A DNA stretch of 64,000 nucleotides from Lumbricus rubellus (GCA_945859605.1 OX243824.1:28827581-28891580), one strand, 5' to 3'. Counted from the first letter of the stretch, positions 23,035-33,627 are shown. Numbers and translations are program-made. Notes: generated by a model not told the origin, from the sequence alone.

Positions 23035-24190
23035 CATTCTTCTTCTTTCTCTCTTCCGTCAGTCATGCGACGACGATGAGGCTTTCACATGACTTCTCCA
23101 GACTTGTCTATTTCTGATGAGATCCTTTGCTCTTGGTATACCGATATCCATCATCTTCAGATCCTCTCTGACATTGTCCATCCAAGTCTTTGGTTGTCTT
23201 CCTCTGCTTCTCTCTCCTTCTATATGCCCGTGCAGGGCCGCGAGTGGTAGTCTTTTTCCCTCCATGCGCTCCACATGACCGAACCATCTGAGCCGTCTTT
23301 TCCTGATTTTTTCCACTACCGTTTCTTCTGCGCCCAGCTCCTCTCTTGTCTTCTCGTTCCTGATTCTCTCTCTCTTGCTCCTGCCCTTGATTCTCCTCAG
23401 CCAACCCATTTCAGCCACCAGCAATCTTCTCTCGTCTTCTCTACGCAGACACCAGCACTCTGAACCATACAGCAGTACTGGTACCACTAAGGTTCCATAG
23501 AGTTTCATCTTGGTTGTGATTGAGATGCTCTTTGTCCTCCACATTTTGCCAAGTGTACCAAATACCGCACATGCTAGGCCGATCCTTCTCTTGATGTCCT
23601 CCGTACATTTTCCATCCTCTGTTATTAGCCCTCCTAAGTATACAAACTTCGTGACCTGCTCCAGTATCCTGCCGTCTAAAGTCACTTTCAGCTCCTTGTG
23701 TTGTTTTCCTATTATCATTGTTTTTGTTTTTTCCGCGTTTATCTTCAATCCCATTCTCCTGCTACTATCGTCCACCTTGTCCGTTAATTCCTGTAACTTT
23801 TGTTGAGAGTTGGCTATTATGTCAATATCGTCGGCAAACCGTAGGTTGTTCACTAGGCGTCCATTTAGATTTACTCCTTCTTCTTCATCTCGCATTGCGA
23901 GTCCTATCACCGCCTCTAGGATCATGTTGAATAAATCTGCCGATATCCCACACCCTTGCCTTACCCCCACTGTGATTCTAAACCATTCTGTAAGCTCTCT
24001 ATCAACTCGAACTGCACTCATGGACTTACTGTACAGATCCTCTATTAGTTGTACCAGCTCCTCTGGTATTCCATAGTATCTTAATACCTGCCATAACCCT
24101 TCCTGCCACACACTATCGAACGCTTGTTTGTAATCTATATAGGCATACATTATCGTAATTCGTACCAACACTTTTGTTATTTCTGTATGT
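23035..24190 (-). mobile_element. RTE-type LINE, RT to 3' end, open frame of 370 codons
   Basis: On the minus strand, 24171 to 23059 is an unbroken frame from mid reverse transcriptase to the C-terminus. It shows YIDYKQAFDSVWQEGLW (RT motif A region), GVRQGCGIS (motif B), NLRFADDIDII (motif C, catalytic Asp pair, at about 23840), then VYLGGLITEDGKC, LLYGSECWC, RRLRWFGHVERM and GRQPKTWMDN, the standard end of RTE ORFs. It ends KASSSSHD and the 3' tail is TTCTTC-rich. It is 5'-truncated and sits inside the 18.7-24.3 kb hAT, so it is younger than that element. No TAGGCCTA-class insertions are seen in it. Confidence 0.9.
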
Positions 24191-24289
24191 TTTCATTTAA
24201 AGTTGCTCAGAAAGCTTACAGATAGTTTAGGGCCCATGACTGCTCTGCCCAGGGGCCCGGAATTTCTGTCGGCGGGCCTGCATGTATAG

Positions 24290-25140
24290 GGATAGAAGCC
24301 TCTGACGCTATGTTCTGTTCTCATATAGCCTAGGCCTAATGTTCCCGCAGTGCGTTTGCAGGCAGTTCAAAAAAAAGCACATACTTACTTACTTACTTTA
24401 TCACCGAAAGGACGGAGAACTTAGTGCACAAAGGTCTCGATCATGACTAGTAGAGTCAAGAACCCTATTTGAATTAAGGAACTGCACAGGGTGGGCCAAA
24501 ATAGGCCTACACCATAAGGTTATGCCAATAGGCCAGAAGAAAGAATGTTTTAATCAACAGGCTTAAAGGTTATTAGGCCTATCTTCGTGAACTCTTCACC
24601 ACCCAGCCAACCGGCTTTACGCGATCATCCATCTGTCTTAGCCTAGGCCTACTCTTTATCGACCACTGATCAATATAGGCCTATAGTAGGGATATAGGCC
24701 TACTCATCTCAATCTCTCTGTTGGAGAGATTGAGAATATTAATATGCAACCAACCCCCCCCCCCCCCCCCCATAACAATCTTAACGAGCATGGACCGCCA
24801 TTTTATACAATGGATTTGGATAATGTGGCTGCCTCTATAGAGTTCGTCAATCGCTTGTCTCTGAATGTGTATTTTGTCGCTGTCAAGGCGCCCTTGTAGC
24901 GGCATGGCTGCGTTACGGCGCCATAGAAATTGTCATTGTTATTATTATTATTATTACTAACCAAATTGGCCAAAACAATCGTGGTTTTCAGAATAAATAA
25001 AAGCAAATAATCAACATTTGAACCAGATTAGGCTACCTTCAATTCTTAGCCTTTATTTGAGACAGTATGGAAAAATGAATTAAGCTCGAACTCGCTTTTT
25101 GGTCTTAATTAGGCCTAGGGCCTACATGTAGGCTATACCG
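24290..25140. other. Non-coding; C run and repeat fragments
   Basis: Contains a C run at about 24747-24770, CAGGGTGGGCCAAAATAGG near 24489 that resembles a CAGGGTG-type terminus, and several TAGGCCTA words. No gene seen. Confidence 0.45.
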
Positions 25141-25633
25141 GTACTCACAAGAAAGTAAAATCTCCCAGTGCGAAGAACTCCTGAAAAAGAAAAGTTTTAA
25201 GACACCTGGCAGGAAAATTAAAGCTTCCAGACAAAATCTGAGCACGATTAACAGCAGGAAGGCCATTCCACAGCAAAGGGCAGACAGAGGCAAAGGCGCG
25301 GTGTTGGGCTGTGGCAGTCCGAGATCGTAGAACAAGAAGATCATGACGATCTAAAAAGCGGAGGACGACCAACGGCAGCTGAGAAAAGCTTCCTAATGAG
25401 ATCACAAAGGTAGCGAGGCGCTTGACCAAAAAACATCTTATAGGTACGAAAAAGCATTTTATATTGAATCCGGGCAGTCAAAGGAAGTCGGTGAAGGTGC
25501 TCAGACATGAAAGTCGAAATGTGAGAGAAACGAGGGAGGCGAGCAATCAAACGAGCAGAAGCATTAAGTAGCCTACCGATTGGAGAGGAGCCAGGCGGAG
25601 TTTAGGTAGGCCAATGAGTAGGCTAACGAGTTA

Positions 25634-26436
25634 TGTAAAGGCTCGGCCTTTGGGCTGTCTTACTTAGCGACCCAACACGCGTGTAACTAACCGCTGAAAT
25701 CTAGCGGGCGCGTACGGACTAGCGTAGCGACCGATTTATAGTACGAACGATTATATTAAGTACTTTCTTTCTTTCTGGTTCGAGGTTTAGGCTGACATGT
25801 TCGTCACATGGCGATTTGTTTTACAATTAAGGATAGTTCCGAGTGGTTATTGTTTGTCTTTGATAATTTCGATACGTCGCGAGTGACGGGAATAAGTTGC
25901 GTGTTTGTTGTGCATCTTTTGTGGTGAAGTTTCAAGCCAAAAATGGCAACAAACAACTTAAGTCCTCCCCATGACACAATGAACAGTTACTACGCTTCGT
26001 ATGGTAATGGTAATGACCATGTCCATGAGACAGAAGAGGAGACAACAATGTACGGTGAAATAGATCCCAAGAGTATATCAGCCTCAGAGGGAACGGCCCG
26101 ATTGGAAGCACAACTAGGGTTGATGCAGTTGGCGAACGCTATCCCCGTGTCAGTCTATGCCGAACAGGACGAAAGCAGAGAGCGTGCGAACCCAGCCCGA
26201 TCCCTAGCGGCGAGCGTTTCCAGACCGGAAACCGTCGACATGATGCCCTTCGAACCACTCGCGCGGCATCCTGGTACGATAACGGCGATCGCTTCGACGT
26301 CCGACCTATTTCCAAGTATGCGACCACGTGCAGGGGTGCTCTTTCCCCGATATACTCCTACCCTGGTAGAAAGGGCTCAACGACACCAAGATTGGGGTAC
26401 TCTACAAAGTGCTCTCAGAGAAGGGGGTAATTTACA
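25634..26436 (+). repeat. 5' LTR (803 bp), includes gag start
   Basis: Starts TGTAAAGGCTCGG and ends GGGGGTAATTTACA. The polyprotein ATG at 25943 lies inside it, so the last 494 bp of the LTR are coding in this copy. Confidence 0.93.
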
Positions 26437-29400
26437 AAGTGGTTCCAGAAGTGTAGGGTCGTGCTCAAGAGCTGAGAAAGAGACTGAAAGGAGTATGTAC
26501 CAGCAAAGTGCTAACAGAAGTGTGTTGAGAAGCGATAACAAGACCAGTGAAGAGAGTATGTATCAGCAACGAGAAAGAAGACGCTTGGGATCCTTCTTAG
26601 AAGCCGATGAAGAGGCAAATGAAGAAAGTAGGTATCAACGAAGTGATACTGAAAATCCAGAGCAGTGGAAAGACGAAAGGAAAGTAGGAGACAGCGAAGA
26701 GAAGAAAGGGAGGACATATCAACAAGAGTACGCTACGGGAGTGGAAGGAGTTAATAAGGGAACTGCCATTAATTCTTCACGGGTAAAGAAAAACATGACG
26801 ACGACCGAGACTGGACAATTGCAAGAAATTTTAGCACCACTACAAGAACTGTGTAGGCATCTAAGCGAGATTTGTGTGAAAAATGGAAAAGCTGCAAGCA
26901 ATAGTCCTGGGCCGCGGGTGGAAGTTGGACAAACGCAAAGTCGGCCTGTTGAGTTCAGTCAGTTAGAACCGCATTCGATGATTCCAGTTGAGCCCGATGG
27001 GTCGAGACATAAGCCGACCATCGAGGAAAAATCATGTAAGACGGATGAAACGAGAACGAACTCAGGTGGAAACAGACACAAGCAGTGGCTGAAACTGGAG
27101 AAATTTGACGGTCAAACGCCCCTAGAAGCGTTTCTCGTCAAATTCGAAATCTGCTCAAGACATAACGGATGGGACGAAAGCGAGAAGTTGAACCAGTTGA
27201 TGTGTGCCATGGTAGGAACAGCATCGCATCTGTTATGGGAATTCAACGCTTCCGGCCTGTCATCCTCAAGCGACCTTGTAGGACGACTTAGGAGTAGATA
27301 TGGATGTTCTGATCAAACAACATTATATCGTACTCAGCTTCGTACTCGAATACAGAGAGAGGGAGAGACCTTGCAAGAATTAGCGCAAGACATACGGCGA
27401 CTAATGGTGTTGGCCTATGCTGGCCCATCTACTGAAATGAGTGAGATGGTAGCCATTGATGCTTTCCTTGACGCGTTAGATGACTCCGAGTTGGCTCTGC
27501 GTGTGCGAGACAGGGAACCAACGAACCTTGAGCTAGCGTGCCGATATGCTATCAGACTCGAAGCTAATAAATCAACGCGGAGTAGGACTGGAGATCATGA
27601 GCAGAGATCGGGACGAGTCAAAGCGATCAAAACGGACGACAGATCTAGCGAGGAAATACTTCGTAGACTGTCGGAACAAATGGCCAACATGGAACAGCGT
27701 CAGTTGCAGATGGAGCAATGGTGGAAGACACCAACGTGGCAAGCTTCCAATAGGACAGAAAGACATTCTGAGGAGCCAAGAGGCATGCCGATGGAAAATC
27801 GACAGAGATCGGAGAGAAGGGCAAGAAATAATGTAGCGACCCACGATCGGAGGAATCGACGAGGTGATAGGCGGTGCTTTATCTGCCTTCAGCCAGGTCA
27901 TTTCCGGAAGGACTGTCCAGAAGCGATGAGACACGAGCAAGGTCAAGAAGAAGGAGAAGGGATAGCTAACACACGTTACATCCAAGGAAGTACTAACGCG
28001 TACTTGCAACTGCGAATAAATGGGCGAAAGATCCTAGCTCTGGTTGACACAGGGAGCGAGATGTCGTTAATTCCAGCTTCAGCAGTCCGCCTGCAAGACA
28101 TGCGAGAATCACGACAGCTCCTGAAAGCGGCTAACGGCACATCCATTCGAGTGCTGGGCGAGATCACGGTGCAAGGCGAAATCTCAGGGCAGATCCTCCA
28201 GATTCCTTGCCTAGTCACCGAACAGCTGAATGAAATGATTCTGGGACTCAGTTGGCTGGAACAACAGAACGCTAGTTGGAATTTCCGTGGACGCTCAATT
28301 CAACTGCAGGGACGTGATCACCCACTGTATCGTGTAGCAGGAACCGCGCGATGTCGGAGAATCGCGTTGGCAAGGAACGTTCAGGTGCCTCCTATGAGTG
28401 AATTGGACGTGGAAGTCTTCGCTGTCCGTCCCAATATGAAAACCGACCCTCGACTCTGGGCTGTACAATCGCAAGTGCTAGAATCTGACGTTCTAGTAGC
28501 CAGTACGGTGCTACCTGATCGAACCGCAGACGTCGATGCGTCTGGTGACCCAGACATCCTGCTGTCTCCCCCACGGTCGAACGTGTCTGACGACGTTCTA
28601 CCAGCGACTGAAGAACGGCCGAAAGCGATTGTGCTGGACAACCGCCAGGCAATTTCCACGGACGACTCGGTTGCGGACGCCCTGAAGAAAGACGACGTAC
28701 CACGCGAACTTCTCCGCTGTACTGAACGTTCGAGATATCGTCGCGAGAAACGCCCTTTCTCCCGTTGGACGGAGGAGTTCTCTATCCGAAACCAAGAGGC
28801 TGGGACCGTCGCGAAAGTACTTTGCGACCAGTTCTTTCCACGCCGTGGTTGTCCGCGTCGAATCCTGTCCGACCAAGGCCCGTTCTGCGAATCGCACCTC
28901 TTACCTGGAGTGATGGCTGCGTATCGTGCCACCAAACATTCGAGTACGAGATTCCTTCCAAACCTGCGGTTCATGGGACGAGAAGTTATCGCGCCCATCG
29001 ATATAGTTCTCAGCGATGGCTCGGCGATCGAACTTTGCGACCAGACAGTGGACGAGTTTGTGGATCAACGACTGCGGCGGATGCAGGACACCTATCGTTT
29101 GGTGCGAACTCACTTTCAGCAACTTGCGCAGCATCGGACTGCCCGCTACAACCTTCGAGTGCGACCCGCAGCATTCGAACCCGGCCAGTGGGTATGGTAC
29201 TACTGTCCCCGTCGACACAGTGGTATCAAGACCAAATGGGCCAAGTTCTACGAAGGACCGTACAAAGTTCTGGACCGCGTCGGACCTGTACTTTATCGAA
29301 TACAGAAGTCGGCCCGTGCGCAACCGAAGTTGGTCTACGTAGACAAACTGAAAAACTTCGGAGGAGACTGTCCGAAAGACTGGGATATGCCGATATCGAA

Positions 29401-29518
29401 CGATGTTACTGATCGAGATGAGCCCTTGGGACTAAACGAACTTGTCCAAGACGAGGAACTGAACTCTGTCCCCAGACCGTCCCGTCCCCATGTTTTACCT
29501 GTTCGGTTTCGTTTGTAA
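25943..29518 (+). CDS. LTR-element polyprotein: gag, protease, partial integrase; no RT
   Basis: A 1191-codon frame. Residues 1 to ~164 are encoded within the 5' LTR and are Glu/Ser/Arg-rich. A retrotransposon gag domain lies at about 375-545 (KLEKFDGQTPLEAFLVKFE onward). A CCHC zinc knuckle is at about 645-660 (CFICLQPGHFRKDC). An aspartic protease follows at about 695-780 (ALVDTGSEMSLIP, then MILGLSWLEQ). RT and RNase H are absent. Part of an integrase core is seen at about 935-980 (FSRWTEEFSIRN, ILSDQGPFC), then a jump to AYRATKHSSTRFLPN, removing the stretch with the catalytic Glu, then the integrase C-terminal WVWYYCPRR...KTKWAKFYEGPYKV module (about 1083-1122). Despite two or more deletions the frame is intact throughout, which suggests either chance or selection for a translatable structural protein. 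It cannot encode reverse transcription or strand transfer itself. Confidence 0.88.
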   Translation: MATNNLSPPHDTMNSYYASYGNGNDHVHETEEETTMYGEIDPKSISASEGTARLEAQLGLMQLANAIPVSVYAEQDESRERANPARSLAASVSRPETVDMMPFEPLARHPGTITAIASTSDLFPSMRPRAGVLFPRYTPTLVERAQRHQDWGTLQSALREGGNLQSGSRSVGSCSRAEKETERSMYQQSANRSVLRSDNKTSEESMYQQRERRRLGSFLEADEEANEESRYQRSDTENPEQWKDERKVGDSEEKKGRTYQQEYATGVEGVNKGTAINSSRVKKNMTTTETGQLQEILAPLQELCRHLSEICVKNGKAASNSPGPRVEVGQTQSRPVEFSQLEPHSMIPVEPDGSRHKPTIEEKSCKTDETRTNSGGNRHKQWLKLEKFDGQTPLEAFLVKFEICSRHNGWDESEKLNQLMCAMVGTASHLLWEFNASGLSSSSDLVGRLRSRYGCSDQTTLYRTQLRTRIQREGETLQELAQDIRRLMVLAYAGPSTEMSEMVAIDAFLDALDDSELALRVRDREPTNLELACRYAIRLEANKSTRSRTGDHEQRSGRVKAIKTDDRSSEEILRRLSEQMANMEQRQLQMEQWWKTPTWQASNRTERHSEEPRGMPMENRQRSERRARNNVATHDRRNRRGDRRCFICLQPGHFRKDCPEAMRHEQGQEEGEGIANTRYIQGSTNAYLQLRINGRKILALVDTGSEMSLIPASAVRLQDMRESRQLLKAANGTSIRVLGEITVQGEISGQILQIPCLVTEQLNEMILGLSWLEQQNASWNFRGRSIQLQGRDHPLYRVAGTARCRRIALARNVQVPPMSELDVEVFAVRPNMKTDPRLWAVQSQVLESDVLVASTVLPDRTADVDASGDPDILLSPPRSNVSDDVLPATEERPKAIVLDNRQAISTDDSVADALKKDDVPRELLRCTERSRYRREKRPFSRWTEEFSIRNQEAGTVAKVLCDQFFPRRGCPRRILSDQGPFCESHLLPGVMAAYRATKHSSTRFLPNLRFMGREVIAPIDIVLSDGSAIELCDQTVDEFVDQRLRRMQDTYRLVRTHFQQLAQHRTARYNLRVRPAAFEPGQWVWYYCPRRHSGIKTKWAKFYEGPYKVLDRVGPVLYRIQKSARAQPKLVYVDKLKNFGGDCPKDWDMPISNDVTDRDEPLGLNELVQDEELNSVPRPSRPHVLPVRFRL
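26440..26457 (+). promoter_or_regulatory. Candidate primer binding site
   Basis: TGGTTCCAGAAGTGTAGG begins three bases after the LTR. TGG complements the CCA end of a tRNA and the CAGAAGTG core resembles sites used by tRNA-Leu-primed elements; the tRNA identity is inferred. It is read through in frame by the polyprotein. Confidence 0.6.
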
Positions 29519-29519
29519 A

Positions 29520-29926
29520 CCCCGCCCTGACAGTTATTCACCGTTGTGAAAACGTGTTGGTAAGGTTAAACACCTAGATAAGTGTTGGTGTTGTCCGAAC
29601 CGAACTAGTTGATTAAGTGACTATTCACCGATGAACCAGACGACTTCGGGTCGTGCGCTAGTTAATCATGTTAGGCCTACTGGCTAAGTATGATTCTACA
29701 GTTTCGTGTTCGGTTCAGTTTTGTGTTCTGTTGGAACGTTCTTATGCAAGTAGTTATGACGTTGGGTGCAGATGTATGGCCAGTAGGTAGCCCTGTAGTC
29801 CAAATTTCATTTGCCGGATTTTCTGTTCTGACATATGCCCGAGGTATGGAAATTTGTAGAAGGGGTAGACCGTTGTTTGAATGGTCCAGTTACCGTTTGG
29901 GTCTTCCCGTGGTTTCACCACTTGAG
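29520..29926 (+). other. LTR-element 3' untranslated region
   Basis: Non-coding between the polyprotein stop and the polypurine tract; nothing else recognised. Confidence 0.6.
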
Positions 29927-29940
29927 TAGGTGGGGGAGAG
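29926..29940 (+). promoter_or_regulatory. Polypurine tract
   Basis: GTAGGTGGGGGAGAG lies directly before the 3' LTR, the expected position for plus-strand priming. Confidence 0.8.
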
Positions 29941-30750
29941 TGTAAAGGCTCGGCCTTTGGGCTGTCTTACTTAGCGACCCAACACGCGTGTAACTAACCG
30001 CTGAAATCTAGCGGGCGCGTACGGACTAGCGTAGCGACCGATTTATAGTACGAACGATTATATTAAGTACTTTCTTTCTTTCTGGTTCGAGGTTTAGGCT
30101 GACATGTTCGTCACATGGCGATTTGTTTTACAATTAAGGATAGTTCCGAGTGGTTATTGTTTGTCTTTGATAATTTCGATACGTCGCGAGTGACGGGAAT
30201 AAGTTGCGTGTTTGTTTGTGCATCTTTTGTGGTGAAGTTTCAAGCCAAAAATGGCAACAAACAACTTAAGTCCTCCCCATGACACAATGAACAGTTACTA
30301 CGCTTCGTATGGTAATGGTAATGACCATGTCCATGAGACAGAAGAGGAGACAACAATGTACGGTGAAATAGATCCCAAGAGTATATCAGCCTCAGAGGGA
30401 ACGGCCCGATTGGAAGCACAACTAGGGTTGATGCAGTTGGCGAACGCTATCCCCGTGTCAGTCTATGCCGAACAGGACGAAAGCAGAGAGCGTGCGAACC
30501 CAGCCCGATCCCTAGCGGCGAGCGTTTCCAGACCGGAAACCGTCGACATGATGCCCTTCGAACCACTCGCGCGGCATCCTGGTACGATAACGGCGATCGC
30601 TTCGACGTCCGACCTATTTCCAAGTATGCGACCACGTGCAGGGGTGCTCTTTCCCCGATAGGCCTATACTCCTACCCTGGTAGAAAGGGCTCAACGACAC
30701 CAAGATTGGGGTACTCTACAAAGTGCTCTCAGAGAAGGGGGTAATTTACA
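29941..30750 (+). repeat. 3' LTR (810 bp) with GGCCTA insertion
   Basis: Same as the 5' LTR plus a T in the run near 30213 and GGCCTA at 30661-30666. The latter turns the LTR-borne gag start (30251 on) into a 136-codon frame that ends at the TAG created by the insertion. Confidence 0.93.
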
Positions 30751-31463
30751 GTTACAGTAGTCAATGCGGGAACAGCATGGACCATATATGAAAAAATCGA
30801 CGAAAAGACAGATCGCCTTTTGCTCAGCTGGCTGTTGTAGTCTCTTGATGCTATCTTCTCTCAGTTTACCTATGTCGAACCTTCTGCTTGGTGTTTCTTT
30901 GTGCATCGCCTTCATTTTTAATTTGAACCTTGCCATCACTAGTTTGTGATCGGATGCTATGTCTGGTCCTGAGAAGGCTCTGCACTTTTCCATCTGTTGT
31001 TCACCATCACAAAATCTATCATCGTATCGTATTAAAACATTTATAAAGCGCCTCTACTAGGGTGAACAGTTCAGAGGCGCTCCCAGTGCGCAAGGCCACG
31101 AGAGAAGAAATAAGTTTTGAGGAAAGAAAATGAGGAGGAGGGGTTACCAGTTAGAAGTTGAGACCGATCGAGTAGATGGAGACAGAGTATTCCAAAGAGA
31201 GGGGCCAATTGATGCAAAGGATCGGGACTGAGCCATAGTCGTTCTAGAAGGAGGAACTAAAAGACCAAATCTATTTGAAGAACGGAGTGGGCGATGTGAG
31301 GAGGCTGAAATAGGTCGGTGAATTTCATTGGCTAGATATTTCGGGGCAAGACCCCGTTGAGCTTTAGAGACCAAGATGAGGATTTTAAACTTAATGCGCG
31401 CAGTTAGAGGAAGCACATGGAGTTGTTCAAACATGAAAGTAGAAATATGCGAATAACGTGAAA

Positions 31464-33627
31464 GGCGTGCAGTGGCGTCTAACCCCCCCACTTGGAGTGG
31501 GAGAACAAACCCCCCCATTTTCGCCGACTTACATTTTTATGAGAATCTGTTCTTGTATTAGCCTACGTATGCACGGAGGGGAGGGATCACGGAATTTAGG
31601 CGATTTGCGTACGGGGGGGGGGGGGGGGTTCGGCCGAATGTACGCATGCCAAATAAATGTCTGATTATGACGTATACATTAGGCTAATAGGATAATAGCA
31701 AAGATAATAGGATATGGGGTGTCAACAAAATGCACGGGGAGGGGTCGAAAATACGATTGTTTGCATAGGCTACGTAATATAGGCCTACGGATGGTCATTA
31801 AGAGACTGCAATTGACCGATAACGTGTCATATTGTCTGACTTTCAATTCTGTGATGAATTTCAAACGCAAATGTTTCAGCAAAGAACAGGGAATTTAGGA
31901 GCATTAAGGGCCTAAGTAAGATCAAGACGCAATATGGCTCAGCTCTAACTATGGCTAAATATGCCTAAAATGGTAGGCTATGCTTAATAGGCAAGTAGAA
32001 AAGTTGTACAATTCTAAATCATTAAAACTCACCACTGCGAAATATCCTGTTGCTGCAGTAGCCGAACAGAAATATTGCTCTTAAACACAGACGGAGACTT
32101 GGTCCTATCAGAGGGGGGAGAGAGACAAACGAGCGGCCGAAGGACGATCGCCGAAGCCGAAAGGGTTTGGGAGGATGTTTCCCTCCCCAATGTTGAAAAC
32201 GTTTGAATTTCCACACTGCAATGGTTGCATATAATAGGCTGTCATTTTAACGAAATTGTTCATCATTTCAGTGCTTGAGACTTCAAAACTGTCCCCTCCA
32301 ATTATTAAAATTTTTCAAATTTCCACACTGTAGCCTAATGGTAGGCTAACACTTAAAGCCGTCATGTCAAAACGTTCAAAAAGATGGTTTAAGACTTCAA
32401 TAAAGACATCGCCTACTCCTAGTTTTCTTTTAACTTAAGCTTATTTGAATTTCCATAGTGCCATGGCAAGATTTTTCATTTTTCAATGCTGATAGCCTAG
32501 TCATGGTTTAAGACTTTAGATTGTTGACTTCCAATTGTATACAATTTTTGGATTTTCACATTGTAGCCGTAGCCTTTTAAGTTTTAAGCTGTCATGATTT
32601 CAGTGCTCATAAATGTGGTTTAAGACTTGAATAACTGTCCCATTGTTTAATTTTTTATTTGTAAAATGTTATGGTAGCTTTTAAGCTGCTATATCTTATA
32701 CGAATTCTCATTATAGATAAATAGTGGATAACACTGTAGGCTACATAGTAAATTATAATATTTAAGAAATATTTCTGAAACATTGGGACGATATAAGCAT
32801 CGAGATCTCCTTCTTCCCCCCCCCCCCCCCGCTTAGAAGCTCGAAATTAATAATTCGAATTCTCCACAGAAATTCTCTGTGTAGGCAGACCTTTCGCTTT
32901 GAAAACTCCTGCTGATGTCGATGCAACTCTTCGAGAAATAAGAAAAACTTAACACATAAACAGTCAAATTCGGTTGTCTACAGTATAATGACTATATCAT
33001 CTCGCTTCTAGCACTTTACGGCTGCATCTCTAGCATGGAAAGACTCTGTTCACATGTAGGCCTACATCAGACCTGCTCTTATCCATTTCAGCGATCTGTT
33101 GGCTGGGAATCTAATACGAAACATCTGTTATTAGCTTAATTAGGCTTAGGCTACTTTTACAGAAGGGACCACTGTCCGTCGTATCAGAAGACTGAGGCAG
33201 GCGCTGCACTTGCACAGCAAGTGTCTGACGGGTCGCTTGATTCTTGCTGCGCGACCGTCGCATCATTAATTTTGTTCCCTTCATCACCTGCCATGGCGTG
33301 GGCTTCGGCTTGGCTCCGTCAGTAAGCATGACAAGTGATAAGAGGTCAATTCCGAATGACTGTGATGCCAGAGACCTGACTGACACTAATGTCTATGAGT
33401 TGTTGTACTCCCTACCAAATATGTGACTTCAAGCGAACCGTGGGTTCGTTAGTTCGAGGCAACATGTGTTTTCGACAATAATTTTCGTACTCCAGGCCTT
33501 TATTTAATAGGAATTCAGCAACCCCCCCCCCCCAATTTACACCCGAAAAACGTCAAACCCCCCCACTTTCATAAGCCGTGGGAGAACGTTCTCCCAACCC
33601 CTCCATTGGTAGACGCCACTGGCGTGC
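31464..33627. mobile_element. TIR DNA element, 7-bp target duplication
   Basis: Element 31471-33620 (2150 bp) with ends AGTGGCGTCTA and TAGACGCCACT, then a matching GGGAGAAC-containing subterminal block. Flanks GGCGTGC at 31464-31470 and 33621-33627. The termini look hAT-like but only 7 target bases match. No transposase frame. Interior contains the ~115-bp tandem repeat, G/C runs and a short frame near 32020-32216 of no known type. Confidence 0.75.
32195..32720. repeat. ~115-bp degenerate tandem repeat, shared with 53.2-53.7 kb
   Basis: Units contain TTTCCACACTGCAATGG, GCTGTCATTTTAACGAAATT, CATCATTTCAGTGCT and GTTTAAGACTTCAA. About five diverged units. The same units fill the hAT element at 52883-54186. 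Two TA insertions sit in one unit (32333-32337, 32344-32348). Confidence 0.75.

Larger units (their letters stand above)
18676..24288 (+). mobile_element. hAT element, 8-bp target duplication, decayed, hosting nested elements
   Basis: Termini CAGGCCCGCCGA at 18690-18701 and TCGGCGGGCCTG at 24269-24280 form a perfect 12-bp inverted repeat, with GGGGCCCGG just inside each end. The right flank is CATGTATA (24281-24288). The left copy is CATGTATA (18676-18683) separated from the element by six bases GGCCTA (18684-18689). A transposase remnant lies near 19590-19790. Most of the length is younger insertions: a pogo-like element (19931-23024) and an RTE fragment (23040-24190). Confidence 0.85.
25630..30754 (+). 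mobile_element. Gypsy-type LTR retrotransposon, young, internally deleted
   Basis: Flanked by GTTA target duplications (25630-25633, 30751-30754). LTRs are 25634-26436 and 29941-30750, both TGTAAA...TTTACA. As read by eye they differ by only two indels (one T near 30213 and GGCCTA at 30661-30666) and no substitutions, so insertion was recent. A primer-binding-site candidate follows the 5' LTR and a polypurine tract precedes the 3' LTR. The single internal frame carries gag, zinc knuckle and protease and parts of integrase, but reverse transcriptase and RNase H are missing. It must depend on enzymes from elsewhere. Confidence 0.93.
25145..30815 (-). mobile_element. L2/CR1-type LINE copy 1, split by the LTR element
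   Basis: Minus-strand LINE C-terminal coding remnant in two parts, 30815-30751 and 25633-25145. The first ends ...RIDYCN exactly at the LTR element's target site; the second continues with S-L-L-I-G-L-P once five added bases are discounted. Later text (RFSHISTFMSEHLHRLPLTAR, TATAQHRAFASVCPLLWN) is standard for this clade. Two 5-bp TA insertions (25571-25575 and 25621-25625) break the frame. Confidence 0.85.

Noticed and set aside
25600..25612. GGCCTA-class word (TAGGTAGGCC) in L2 copy 1 as a further insertion
   Set aside because: Here the bases encode the conserved Gly-Leu-Pro of the LINE in frame, so they are original.
26139..29541. Several 60-215 codon frames inside the LTR element
   Set aside because: Shadows of the polyprotein in other frames; they carry no domain.
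31471..33620. Assigning this element firmly to hAT
   Set aside because: Ends resemble hAT but only 7 target bases match instead of 8 and no transposase is seen.
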